From a virus, in IMG/VR virus record IMGVR_UViG_3300009001_000010, positions 1-64,000 of that record: a stretch of 64,000 bases of DNA, one strand, 5' to 3'. How positions within the stretch are numbered: position 1 is the stretch's first letter; each line of letters opens with the position of its first letter. Shown piece after piece: positions 36,577 through 45,089 of the stretch. The notes under the pieces were generated by a model. It had not been told where the DNA came from. It was given only the letters and a program-made list of their open reading frames with translations, and made no database searches. The position numbers and the translations under genes were made by a program.

Positions 36577-37887
36577 TCAAAAAGGTAAAGTAAACTGATC
36601 TGCTTGCTCAGCCATTTGTTTATTAAAAATAAGAGGGGTAGCAGCACGACCCTCATTAAGAAAACGAGAAAACATAAGATCGTATTTAATTGGATCAATT
36701 TCAGTAATGCCTAAAGACCAGGCTACAAGAGAACCAGCAGCAGAACCTCGACCGGGCCCATGCATTACTCCATAATCTCTAGCACCATTCATAAATTGAG
36801 AAACAATTAACATATAATCAGAAAAACCCATACGTTTAATTACATTTAACTCATGATCAAGCCTATCTCGATATTCTTGAGGAGGCATATCATTAAACCT
36901 ATTGTATAAACCGTGTTGAGATTCTAAAGTAAGGAATTCAAAACTTTTATAAGTTTCTGGAAGATCTTGAAACTTAGGATAACGGTTCATTCTATCCATA
37001 AAATAAGTTTCATTATCTATCAAATCAGCTACATGAACTGTATTAGATATGACGTCGTAAGGCATATTTTGTTGGTTAGCTTCATTCCAAGTCCAATCAT
37101 GAGATGCAAAATGAACATCTATTGGTCCGAAACTAAATCTTTTTTCATCAGAAAGTACAGTTTTAGTTTGCATACACAAAGCGGCTTCATGATGTTGTTT
37201 ATCATGTTCATGAGTGTAATGACAATCACATGTAAGTACCATAGGTAAATTATGTTTAGAAGCAATTTCTTGCAAAACTTTATTTACAGCTTGTTGCTCT
37301 TCATCTTTATGGAGTTGAAGTTCCACAAGAAATCTATCTTTAAACATTTCTTTATGATGTAAAATAAGATTTTCTGCGGCTTTTTTCTCACCCATAAGGA
37401 TGAGTTGACTTGCTCTACTACCCAAACAAGTAGTGGTAGCAATAATACCTTCAGAATATTGAGCAATAAGAGCATCATCAATACGTGGTTTACGATACAT
37501 ACCTTCAGTATAAGCATAAGAACTGAGCTTCATGAGGTTATGTAAACCAATATTATTTTGAGCTAACAAAATCAAATGATAATAAGACTTGCCTAAATGG
37601 TCAGGTTCTTTTGCAGTTCTATCATTTATAGTATAATAAGCTTCCATACCGATAATTGGTTTTATATCTTGTTTTTTACATTCTTTATAAAATTTGTAAC
37701 TACCTGATACATTACCATGATCTGTCATCGCTACAGCAGGCATACCCATTTGTTTTGCATAAGCAGGAAGCCTATTAACTTTATTAATTCCATCTAAAAG
37801 ACTATATTCTGTATGTACATGCAAATGCACATAAGGCTTTTCAGACGGATTCTGATGTTGGTTTTGATGATTGCATGTCGTTGCCAT
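36577..37887 (-). CDS. dnaE: DnaE N-terminal part: PHP domain and front of palm
   Basis: A 436-residue protein. The PHP domain shows HLHVHTEYSLLDG, AMTDHGNVSG, GMEAYY and CDCHYTHEH, i.e. its metal ligands appear intact, so it may proofread. The palm begins with the conserved GPGRGSAAGSLVAW and ends near FSRFLNEGRAATP, just before where the catalytic PDIDID should follow. A 19-residue unrelated tail and a stop come next. The catalytic aspartates are in the gene at 34321-35937. Its start overlaps the end of recA by 47 bases. Confidence 0.88.
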   Translation of the reverse strand: MATTCNHQNQHQNPSEKPYVHLHVHTEYSLLDGINKVNRLPAYAKQMGMPAVAMTDHGNVSGSYKFYKECKKQDIKPIIGMEAYYTINDRTAKEPDHLGKSYYHLILLAQNNIGLHNLMKLSSYAYTEGMYRKPRIDDALIAQYSEGIIATTTCLGSRASQLILMGEKKAAENLILHHKEMFKDRFLVELQLHKDEEQQAVNKVLQEIASKHNLPMVLTCDCHYTHEHDKQHHEAALCMQTKTVLSDEKRFSFGPIDVHFASHDWTWNEANQQNMPYDVISNTVHVADLIDNETYFMDRMNRYPKFQDLPETYKSFEFLTLESQHGLYNRFNDMPPQEYRDRLDHELNVIKRMGFSDYMLIVSQFMNGARDYGVMHGPGRGSAAGSLVAWSLGITEIDPIKYDLMFSRFLNEGRAATPLIFNKQMAEQADQFTLPF

Positions 37888-38281
37888 TTAATAAATTGCT
37901 TTCTTTTCCAGTACACACAAGCTTAAAATGTTCAAAGTAATTGGGTTGCTCTTCAATTAAAGCACGTAAACCCATCTTACCACCAGTGCAAAGAGTTTCT
38001 TCTTCACTTGTCGTGGGATTTTGCCACTTTACTGCAGAGCCAGCAAAACGAACAAAACCCATGTCTTTTGCAAGACCAATGACATCCATGATTTTATCAG
38101 TGCCTTTAGCACATTCAAATTCAAATTCAGCTACTTTATTAAGAGCTGGAGCAACTTTGTTCTTAACTATTTTTACTTTCATAGCCAAAGTATTAGGAGA
38201 GTCAGAGCTAGGCTTAGAACTAACCCTGAGCCTAACAGAAGCGTAAAATGGAATAGCATTGCCACCTGAAGTTGTTTCTGG
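37841..38281 (-). CDS. recA: RecA, exon 2
   Basis: 146 codons joined in phase 0 to exon 1 (39223-39849) after removal of a group I intron. It begins PETTSGGNAIPFYASVRLR, the conserved RecA stretch that follows GVMYGN. The complete spliced product is 355 residues, normal for RecA. The C-terminal region holds a compact alpha/beta domain and an acidic/Ser-rich end. Reading further upstream in this frame (to 38377) only translates intron sequence. Confidence 0.9.
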   Translation of the reverse strand, partial: PETTSGGNAIPFYASVRLRVSSKPSSDSPNTLAMKVKIVKNKVAPALNKVAEFEFECAKGTDKIMDVIGLAKDMGFVRFAGSAVKWQNPTTSEEETLCTGGKMGLRALIEEQPNYFEHFKLVCTGKESNLLNGNDMQSSKPTSESV

Positions 38282-39222
38282 CACGAAACTCCACAAGTTT
38301 ACCATACTTGTGGCGTGGACTATATCTTCATCTTTCTCTCGAAAGAGCCTTGCGCTTGGGGAACGTACCAATCTCATTCCCTACTCTACTCACTTCCATC
38401 TTTCGATGTGTTTTCGATAGTCTCTACACCTTCCTCTATTAAAGAGGCTTGGCACGGTATTGCCCAATAAATGGAGGGGTTCACCGTTAGCCCGTAATGG
38501 ACACCCACTGGTAGTGGTTCACAAGGTTTTTTTCCTAGAGTCGCCTCTAGGGGAAACCGTAGAAACTGAAGTATAGTTTCTTTAGCAGTGTCAATATTCT
38601 CTTCTAATATAACGCAATAATGATAACCCATAGAAGTTAGCTCTTTGATTTTTCTTTGATCACTCTTCTTTTGTTTTTCGAAAGAGTGAGCCCAAGAGCC
38701 ATGAATATCTATACAATACTTTTGACCAAGATAAAAATCAATAGACCATTGATTAATTCGTTTTTCATAGATATAAGCTAAATCTAATTCATCTAAAATT
38801 TCTTTAAGCTTTTCTTCTAAACGATTCATGGAAACATTTCTTCTAACAGAAACGCCCATGGCTTTTCTTTTGTGGCCAACAGCAGATTCACTACAGCCCC
38901 AAAGATCAGCTAGTTTAACATGGCTAAGATAAGGGTCTTTAAGCATTTGGATAGCTTCAGGAGTATTGGGAATTTTCTTACGATACATACGTTGTCTTTT
39001 TAAACCTAAGGCTTTTAAAAGACGGTAAACTGTTTCGTCACAAAAATTTAAATACTCTTGAAGTTCTGTTAATTTCATTAAATTGTAATTCTTTTGAACA
39101 AATTGAATTTGTTCTTGAGTGATTTCTTTATTAAAAGTGACACCGTTTATAGTAGTTGACATATAACCTCCTGTAAAGTTGGCATATAGTAAACTACACA
39201 AAACAATACTTATTTCAAGTTA
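38282..39222 (-). ncRNA. group I self-splicing intron in recA
   Basis: 941 bases between codons Asn209 (AAT) and Pro (CCA). The 5' exon ends in U and the intron ends in G (TTTCGTG), as group I splicing requires. The P7 elements are visible: GTGTAGAGACTATCG at 38415-38429 pairs with AAGATATAGTCC at 38317-38328, the latter being the classic phage group I S element. Upstream GGGCAATACCGTGCCAAGCC has the look of P4/P6 joining sequence. Subgroup IA is likely. Confidence 0.9.
38386..39162 (-). CDS. EDxHD homing endonuclease within recA intron
   Basis: Start taken at 39162 (MSTTINGVTF) with a perfect AGGAGG 4 bases upstream. An earlier ATG would lie in the intron 5' end without a ribosome site. The 258-residue protein has two N-terminal helix-turn-helix-like units (about 10-50 and 60-100) and a Vsr-fold nuclease core (IYEKRINQWSIDFYL, CIDIHGSWAHSF, SDQRKIKELTSMGY). 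This matches the I-Bth0305I family, whose founding member also sits in a phage recA intron. Its C-terminal codons overlap the intron catalytic core. Confidence 0.88.
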   Translation of the reverse strand: MSTTINGVTFNKEITQEQIQFVQKNYNLMKLTELQEYLNFCDETVYRLLKALGLKRQRMYRKKIPNTPEAIQMLKDPYLSHVKLADLWGCSESAVGHKRKAMGVSVRRNVSMNRLEEKLKEILDELDLAYIYEKRINQWSIDFYLGQKYCIDIHGSWAHSFEKQKKSDQRKIKELTSMGYHYCVILEENIDTAKETILQFLRFPLEATLGKKPCEPLPVGVHYGLTVNPSIYWAIPCQASLIEEGVETIENTSKDGSE

Positions 39223-39849
39223 ATTTCCGTACATGACACCAATATTCATGCGAACTTGGTTAATAAATAAATATAAACAATCATGATCTACACTAATTTT
39301 GCTAATAGCTCGGAGAGCTTTAGAAAGTAATCTAGGTAAATCACCAACGCCCATCTCATTCATAAGTCGTTTAGTATCTCGTTCTGATTGAGCAGCGTCA
39401 ATAGAGTCAAATACAATAACGCCTACTTTACCAGTCTTGCCAAGATCTTGGCAAAGCTGAAGCGCTTCTTCAGCAGTATCAGGGTAACAGAAAACCATAC
39501 GATCAGGGTCGATTCCCATAGACTTAATAAGATCTAAACCAGTAGTACGCTCTAAATCTACAAATACTGGGACTCTATCGTAACCATAAGTATCTACATA
39601 AGACTTAACGATTTGAAGGCAAAGACTAGTTTTGCCAGCGCTTGGAGGACCAAATATTTCTACAACTCTATCTGAAGGTAAACCTCCGACACCTAAAGCA
39701 GAGTCAAGAGTTACAGAACCTGTAGAAATTGCTTTTACTTTTTCATACTTTGGACCAAGAGAAATAGAATCTTCTTTGCCAAACTTTTTACTAATACTAT
39801 TAGCAATTGCATCAATTTCTGGAATACCTGTAATTTTTTTAATTGCCAT
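39223..39849 (-). CDS. recA: RecA, exon 1
   Basis: 209 codons ending NQVRMNIGVMYGN, after which an in-frame TAA lies inside the intron. Walker A is GPPSAGKTS (about residues 66-74), with VIVFDSIDAAQ as Walker B strand and a FINQVRM element, as in RecA. Strand exchange and recombination-dependent replication are the expected roles. The start overlaps the upstream stop and has a GAAAGAGA ribosome site. Confidence 0.92.
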
Positions 39850-40037
39850 TAATCATCTCTTTCAGGATTTAAAACATGTTTTACTTCCTGAGGATCAGGA
39901 AGAGTGCAATCATGAATTTTATTTGCAATATCAGTATTGCCAAGCAAATGAACAATTTCTGATAATGGGTGAGCTATTAAATTATGGATTGTCCATTTAT
40001 ATCTAATAGGTAAAATATTAATAATTTTTTTTATCAT
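39849..40037 (-). CDS. small conserved-type phage protein (62 aa)
   Basis: A 62-residue protein whose central part (YKWTIHNLIAHPLSEIVHLLG, then a HDCTLP element) resembles small proteins often seen beside replication genes of large phages, from memory only. AGGAA ribosome site. Its stop overlaps the recA start. No known function. Confidence 0.6.
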   Translation of the reverse strand: MIKKIINILPIRYKWTIHNLIAHPLSEIVHLLGNTDIANKIHDCTLPDPQEVKHVLNPERDD

Positions 40038-40262
40038 TTAAATTTCCTGATAGTAAAAAGTAGAATCATGCAAAACAACTTTTTTCCATAAAGAGACTTC
40101 TAAAGAAACATTTTCTTTAGTAGGATAGGAAAATAAATCGTAATCTTTACAATTGAATTTATTATATAAAGTAATTACAGAAAGATTTACGTCTTTTGAA
40201 GAAATAGAAATAAAAATATTTTTATTTGTTTTAGTTTTTGCTGGGACTAATATTTGGGTCAT
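40038..40262 (-). CDS. hypothetical protein (74 aa)
   Basis: A 74-residue, beta-rich small protein overlapping the upstream gene by 32 bases. No signal, membrane helix or motif. Function unknown. Confidence 0.55.
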   Translation of the reverse strand: MTQILVPAKTKTNKNIFISISSKDVNLSVITLYNKFNCKDYDLFSYPTKENVSLEVSLWKKVVLHDSTFYYQEI

Positions 40263-40602
40263 TTAATATTTTCTTATCAATATTAATTACTTCAAAAAAT
40301 TGAGAATCTAAAGTACCATAATCATATGGAGCGTTAGTTTTATGGCCTTCTCTAAAAAAGAAACCAGAAGAACCACTATTGATTGGATAAGTTACATCCT
40401 CCATTATACCTCTAGACAAATATTCTCCAGAGCCAGAAAGTACTTTAAAAGGTACATCTGACAACCTAGTAGGCGAAGATACTATTTCAACTAAAGTTCC
40501 AGGATTTAAATAGCCTGGTCCAGGACGATTGTAATCGTTATCTTTAATCTTTACTTTCTTGAGGACTTTTAGTTTGAGCCCTTTCTTCAGCTTTATTGTC
40601 AT
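40231..40602 (-). CDS. hypothetical protein (123 aa)
   Basis: A 123-residue protein with a basic N-terminus (KLKKGLKLKVLKKVKIKD), then a Gly/Pro-rich beta region (PGPGYLNPGTLVEIV). GAGGTG ribosome site. Its start lies inside the end of the HJR-like nuclease gene. This could be an SH3-like or OB-like small barrel, but I do not recognise it. Confidence 0.6.
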   Translation of the reverse strand: MTIKLKKGLKLKVLKKVKIKDNDYNRPGPGYLNPGTLVEIVSSPTRLSDVPFKVLSGSGEYLSRGIMEDVTYPINSGSSGFFFREGHKTNAPYDYGTLDSQFFEVINIDKKILNDPNISPSKN

Positions 40603-41182
40603 TTAACACCTCGTCTAAATTAATTACTTCAAAAGTAACTTTATTATCTTTAATTGCGTCTCTAATTCGTCTTTGAGATTTGTTTAAAGAAGATTTACCA
40701 GTTTTTATATCTATGAATTTTATAGAAACTATCTCATCAGACTTTTTATCTAATAAATCACTAAGGCCTTCAAAAAGAACATAATCCACAGGATTGCCCA
40801 TAAAGCGATAATCTTTAGGATTAGTACCTTTAATTATAAAAGGTGCAAGATGTTCTGTAGCTTGGCCACGCATAACTGATCTAGATTTATCTAAAGCGTC
40901 TTTTCTTGCTTTAATAAGTTCATTTTTATGAGAAGCTTTTAAAATTGTTATTTGATTTTCTAAAGAATATACTTCTTCAAGAGAATTAGATAACTTGTTT
41001 TGGTTTTCTTCAAACTGATCAAAAAGTTTTTCTTTAGCTTCTTTAACTTCAAGAGATTTAGTTACTAATTGAGTAGCTAATTCAGAAAGAACAGTATTGA
41101 GCTCTTTGTTTTTTTTGTTTAAAAAATAAGCATAAATTAATAAAGAAAAATATGCTATTATAAATAATATTTTATAAATCAT
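40544..41182 (-). CDS. membrane-anchored HJR-like endonuclease (COG4741 type)
   Basis: A 212-residue protein: one N-terminal membrane helix (1-20), a coiled coil (about 25-95), then a nuclease domain with KARKDALDKSRSVMRGQ, HLAPFIIKGTNPKDYRFMG, NPVDYVLFEGL and FIDIKTGKSSL, NKSQRRIRDAI. This set is the signature of the Holliday-junction-resolvase-related endonuclease family. The usual ExK is DxK here (Asp-Ile-Lys). It may act on DNA near the membrane. The target is unknown. Confidence 0.7.
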   Translation of the reverse strand: MIYKILFIIAYFSLLIYAYFLNKKNKELNTVLSELATQLVTKSLEVKEAKEKLFDQFEENQNKLSNSLEEVYSLENQITILKASHKNELIKARKDALDKSRSVMRGQATEHLAPFIIKGTNPKDYRFMGNPVDYVLFEGLSDLLDKKSDEIVSIKFIDIKTGKSSLNKSQRRIRDAIKDNKVTFEVINLDEVLNDNKAEERAQTKSPQESKD

Positions 41183-41183
41183 T

Positions 41184-41762
41184 TTAATTAAATGCTGAAT
41201 TTATTTTTAAAAATAAATAAAAATGTTTAAATAAAGAATCTAATTCAGAATCAGATAAATTAATATTTGATTCTAAAAGTATTATTTTTAAACATAATTT
41301 TAAATAAATTCTATCAGCGCCTTTTTTCTTAACAGGACAATAAATTCGATTATTTTCATAGTCAATATAATGATTTTTTGGAGAGTTTATTATTGAATAA
41401 ACTTTACCAGATATAGATATTTTTTCTGGTATCTTTATATCATGGAAATTTTTATTCCACCAGTAATCAATTGAATCTGAAATAATATTATTTCGTATCT
41501 GTTCCATATTGACCTGTGTAGTGTTTAATATATTAATTAATAAATCTCTTGTAGATAAATGAATTGAATCATCTTCATCATCTACAAAAGATTCAAAAGT
41601 GTATGTATCGTCAAAAAATAAATCAACTGAGTTGTTAAATGATTCTTCAAGAAAAGTTTTATTTCTGTTTTTCTTATGTTGGAGTTTTATATAATCAGTT
41701 GCTGCTGCTTCTAAAACAGCGCGCATGATTTTTTTTACATCTTCAGAAGAATCATATTTCAT
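41184..41762 (-). CDS. hypothetical protein (192 aa)
   Basis: A 192-residue, Asp/Asn/Leu-rich mostly helical protein. It sits between MazG and the HJR-like nuclease with 1-3-base spacing. No motif recognised. Function unknown. Confidence 0.6.
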   Translation of the reverse strand: MKYDSSEDVKKIMRAVLEAAATDYIKLQHKKNRNKTFLEESFNNSVDLFFDDTYTFESFVDDEDDSIHLSTRDLLINILNTTQVNMEQIRNNIISDSIDYWWNKNFHDIKIPEKISISGKVYSIINSPKNHYIDYENNRIYCPVKKKGADRIYLKLCLKIILLESNINLSDSELDSLFKHFYLFLKINSAFN

Positions 41763-41765
41763 TGA

Positions 41766-42113
41766 TTATACTTTTTTGCCACCATGGCGATGTGGTCTAG
41801 ATTTATTATAAATGATCTTTTCATTTAATGCTTCCTCTAGATCAATACCATACTTACCGCAAAAATCAAATATTCTGATAACACAATCTGCAAGCTCAAT
41901 AGGAATGCCTTCAGGCTTTCTAGGTTTATCAGGATTATAATAAACCTCTGTAGGGGTACGACCATTGCGGTACTCCTCTAAAGCTTCACTAAGTTCAGAA
42001 TGCATAAGAGCAATTAGATCACCAATAGATCTTTCTTGTTCATGCCAACCTTTTTCTACAGCGTTATCGTAAGAAATTTGAACATATTCGTTGACGTAAT
42101 GTCTGTTAATCAT
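41766..42113 (-). CDS. mazG: MazG-like nucleotide pyrophosphohydrolase
   Basis: A 115-residue all-helical protein with the metal-binding pattern SELSEALEEYR followed by ELADCVIRIFD, as in MazG/dUTPase-superfamily enzymes, and a basic tail (RPHRHGGKK). It hydrolyses NTPs or dNTPs, or modulates (p)ppGpp in some phages. The placement beside nrdB fits nucleotide-pool control. AAGGAA ribosome site. Confidence 0.8.
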   Translation of the reverse strand: MINRHYVNEYVQISYDNAVEKGWHEQERSIGDLIALMHSELSEALEEYRNGRTPTEVYYNPDKPRKPEGIPIELADCVIRIFDFCGKYGIDLEEALNEKIIYNKSRPHRHGGKKV

Positions 42114-42121
42114 TTTTTTCC

Positions 42122-43096
42122 TTAATTAATTAAAGACCAATCTAGTTCTCCAGAAAGGCCAGAAGCGTTATAATCAGTAACTGTTCCTTCAAAAAAATTC
42201 TTAAAGGAATCTCCAGAAACAATCCAATCAAGCCAAGGCAATGGGTTGTCTTTTTGTTTAAAAATAGGTTTCATACCAAGCTGAAGCAGTCTTCTATCCG
42301 CTAAATAAGAAATATACTTTTTAACTTCTTCACGAGTTAAACCTTGAGAAGAAGAGTTATCGTATATTAAGTCAATTAAATCATGCTCTAATTTAACAGC
42401 TTGAGTAAAATTACTATAAATATATGTTTTTAAAGTATCTGTAACTAAATGAGGGTTTTCTTCTAGGTATGTATGAAATAATTTAGTTATAGCCTCTACA
42501 TGAAGAGTTTCATCTCGTATAGACCATTCAACAATCTCACACATGCCTTTCATTTTACCAAATCTTTGATAGTTTAAAAGCATTACAAATGCAGAAAAAA
42601 GAGACATGCCTTCATTACAAACGCTCCTTGCTAATTCAAAAGCAAGATTTTGATCATGCTTCTTCATGCTTTTAGGAGGTTGCATCATAAAATCAATTTT
42701 ATCTGACATCTCTTTAAATTTTAAAAATAAAGAATATTCTTCTTCAGGAATTCCTAAAGTATCATTTAAGAGTGCATATGATCTTTGGTGAGTTCCTTCG
42801 CGATTAGCAAAAGAAAGAAGCATATTGCGTATTTCATTATTTTTAAAAGCCTGTATAAATATATCACAATAATTTCCTCCGACAGCTACATCTGACTGAG
42901 TAAAAATTCTCAAGATATTTGTGATATGATTTTTTTCTTCTTGAGTAATTTTATTTGATTTCCATTGGTTTAAATCTTCTTGAAGTTTAGCTTCCCAAGA
43001 ACCCCAATGAATTTTTTCGTGTTGTTCAGCATATTCCATAGCCCAAGGATAATTAAAGGGCTTATAAGTTTTAGAGTATTCGGTTAACCTTGACAT
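42122..43096 (-). CDS. nrdB: ribonucleotide reductase small subunit
   Basis: Class Ia beta subunit, 324 residues from ATG 43096 (GAGGAG 8 bases upstream); a GTG at 43105 is less likely. Diiron motifs are visible: NREGTHQRSY and EWSIRDETLHVEA, plus the C-terminal part that docks on NrdA. It generates the radical used by NrdA to make dNTPs. The start lies inside the 3' end of nrdA. Confidence 0.92.
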   Translation of the reverse strand: MSRLTEYSKTYKPFNYPWAMEYAEQHEKIHWGSWEAKLQEDLNQWKSNKITQEEKNHITNILRIFTQSDVAVGGNYCDIFIQAFKNNEIRNMLLSFANREGTHQRSYALLNDTLGIPEEEYSLFLKFKEMSDKIDFMMQPPKSMKKHDQNLAFELARSVCNEGMSLFSAFVMLLNYQRFGKMKGMCEIVEWSIRDETLHVEAITKLFHTYLEENPHLVTDTLKTYIYSNFTQAVKLEHDLIDLIYDNSSSQGLTREEVKKYISYLADRRLLQLGMKPIFKQKDNPLPWLDWIVSGDSFKNFFEGTVTDYNASGLSGELDWSLIN

Positions 43097-44799
43097 GAAA
43101 GGCACTCCTCAAAATCTTTTAAAGTTTTTCGTTCGATTTTATTAGAAACTTTTTCTCCAGAAACACCAGCATTAGTTCTTAAATAATAAAGACCTTTTAG
43201 ATTGCGTTTCCAAGCAATAATATGAGTCATATTGACATTATTGATATCGGTACCGCTAGGAAAGAAAAGATTTACAGATTGTCCCTGACAAATCCATTCC
43301 TGCCTAATAGCTGCATGTTCAATTATCCAGGTTTGGTCTAATTCAAACGCAGTTTTAAATACTTGTTTTTCGTAATCAGTCAAATAATCAAGGTGTTGAA
43401 TTGAACCTTGAGCAAGAATAATAGATTGAATTTGATCATCAAGCCAAGAGTCTTCTTCAGAAAGAATATTTTGATGTTTTTTTAAACATTCTAAAAGATA
43501 TTTATTTACTTGAAGAAAAGAACCTGCTCTTGTTCTATGGGTAAAAGCATTAGATTTCCAAGGCTCAATACTAGGAGAAGTATTAAGAATAATACTACTA
43601 TTGGCGTTAGGAGCAATAGCAAGTAAATGGCTATTCCTTCTTGTTTTAGTATCGTCATCTAAATAAGCACCTTTTTCTTTTGCTAATCTTTCAGTTGCAA
43701 GCACAGCTTCAGATTTAATAAAAGAAAATATATTTCTATTTAAAGAAATAGCTAAAGCAGATTCAAAAGCAATATTTTTTCTTTGAAGCAAGCTATGAAA
43801 TCCCATAGCTCCAAGACCAAGAGATCTTTCTCTTGTAGCAGAAAAAACTGCTTTTTCTAAATGACTAGGAGCGTTAACAATAAAATATTGCAAAACATCG
43901 TCTAAATATTCAATTAAATCTTGGACAATTGAAGTTTCTTTCCAATCATCAAAATATTCAAGATTTAAAGATGATAAGCAGCAAACTGCAGACCTATCAG
44001 GGGACGTGGGTAAGTGAATTTCATTGCATAAATTAGATCCATTTATTTTAAGTCCTTTATTTTTTAATTGAATGGGAAGTTTATTATTTGCACTGTCAAT
44101 AAAATTTAAATAAGGTTCACCAGTTCGAAATCTTGCTTCTAATATTCTAGTCCAAAGTTTTCTAGCTGATAAAGTATCAAAAATTGTTTTATGTTTAGGA
44201 TCGACAAGATCCCACTTTTTATCTAGAAGAACAGCTTCCATAAAAGAGTCAGTAATGTTTATTGCATTATGTATATTAAAACATTTACGATTTGAATCAC
44301 CGCCAGTAGGCATTCTAATATTTAAAAATTCCAAAATATCAGGATGACTAATGTCTATGTAAGCAGCATAACTTCCTCTGCGAGTGCTACCTTGAGAATA
44401 AGCTAGCATGTCGGAATCAACTGTTTTTAAAAAAGGTATAGGTCCTGGAGACTTCTTTGAAACAGAACGAATGTCGGACCAATGGCCTCCAACGCCTCCA
44501 CCCATAACACTCATCCACCGCAATTCTTCTGTATGCTGAATTAAACCTTCAACTGAATCGGGTACATAAGATAAGAAACAAGATATAGGTAGTCCAGTTC
44601 TGCCAGCGTTTGACAAAATAGGACTGCTAAACATAAACCAACCTTTTTTAGCATATTCTGCAATTCTAGAAGCTAGATCTTTGTTATCAGTATAAGCATA
44701 AGCTGCTCGAGTAAAAGCTTCTTCAGGAGAAGTCTCTCCATCAGCAAAATAATAATTTTGTAATAATGAAATTGCGTGATCTGAAAAGACAAAATTCAT
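43084..44799 (-). CDS. nrdA: ribonucleotide reductase large subunit
   Basis: 571 residues. The redox and radical residues are present: Cys74 (LPISCFLS), the NLCNE motif (Asn256, Cys258, Glu260), the second redox Cys in VCCLSS (about 273-274), paired tyrosines in GLYYLR, and the C-terminal shuttle ECLSCQG. It is shorter than the E. coli enzyme and lacks the N-terminal ATP-cone, so dATP feedback inhibition is probably lost, as in several phage enzymes. AAAGGA site. Confidence 0.92.
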   Translation of the reverse strand: MNFVFSDHAISLLQNYYFADGETSPEEAFTRAAYAYTDNKDLASRIAEYAKKGWFMFSSPILSNAGRTGLPISCFLSYVPDSVEGLIQHTEELRWMSVMGGGVGGHWSDIRSVSKKSPGPIPFLKTVDSDMLAYSQGSTRRGSYAAYIDISHPDILEFLNIRMPTGGDSNRKCFNIHNAINITDSFMEAVLLDKKWDLVDPKHKTIFDTLSARKLWTRILEARFRTGEPYLNFIDSANNKLPIQLKNKGLKINGSNLCNEIHLPTSPDRSAVCCLSSLNLEYFDDWKETSIVQDLIEYLDDVLQYFIVNAPSHLEKAVFSATRERSLGLGAMGFHSLLQRKNIAFESALAISLNRNIFSFIKSEAVLATERLAKEKGAYLDDDTKTRRNSHLLAIAPNANSSIILNTSPSIEPWKSNAFTHRTRAGSFLQVNKYLLECLKKHQNILSEEDSWLDDQIQSIILAQGSIQHLDYLTDYEKQVFKTAFELDQTWIIEHAAIRQEWICQGQSVNLFFPSGTDINNVNMTHIIAWKRNLKGLYYLRTNAGVSGEKVSNKIERKTLKDFEECLSCQG

Positions 44800-44810
44800 T
44801 TTAATATCCT

Positions 44811-45080
44811 TTAATTAAATATTTTTATTAATCTTTCCAAATAATTTCTTTTGTAAAAGATTAAAGTAAAATTAACTAGCAAACCACAAACTACAGAAGC
44901 AATTACTGCCGAAAGTGATTTGCTTATACTAGTTAAAAGCAAGAAAGAAGTCAATACAGAGAGCAAATCTGTTAAAGCAAAATGCTTTAATAAAATTCTT
45001 TTCAAAAAATTAGGAAAATGTTGAAAAGAAAAAATAAAACTAATCCATGTAATGACTCCAAGTATCATTCCATCATACAA
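44811..45080 (-). CDS. small multi-pass membrane protein
   Basis: An 89-residue protein, start at a TTG (45080) with AGG 8 bases upstream; the ATG at 45068 has a ribosome site too close. It contains about three hydrophobic segments (MILGVITWISFIF, LLSVLTSFLLLT, LSAVIASVVCGLLVNFTLIF) and a basic C-terminus. It could be a holin, but it lies beside nrdA and far from the endolysins. Function unknown. Confidence 0.55.
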   Translation of the reverse strand: MYDGMILGVITWISFIFSFQHFPNFLKRILLKHFALTDLLSVLTSFLLLTSISKSLSAVIASVVCGLLVNFTLIFYKRNYLERLIKIFN

Positions 45081-45089
45081 AATAAAAGC

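Noticed and set aside
43084-44799. Intein or intron in nrdA
   Set aside because: All redox and radical motifs are in order with no insertion. The short length is explained by the missing ATP-cone.
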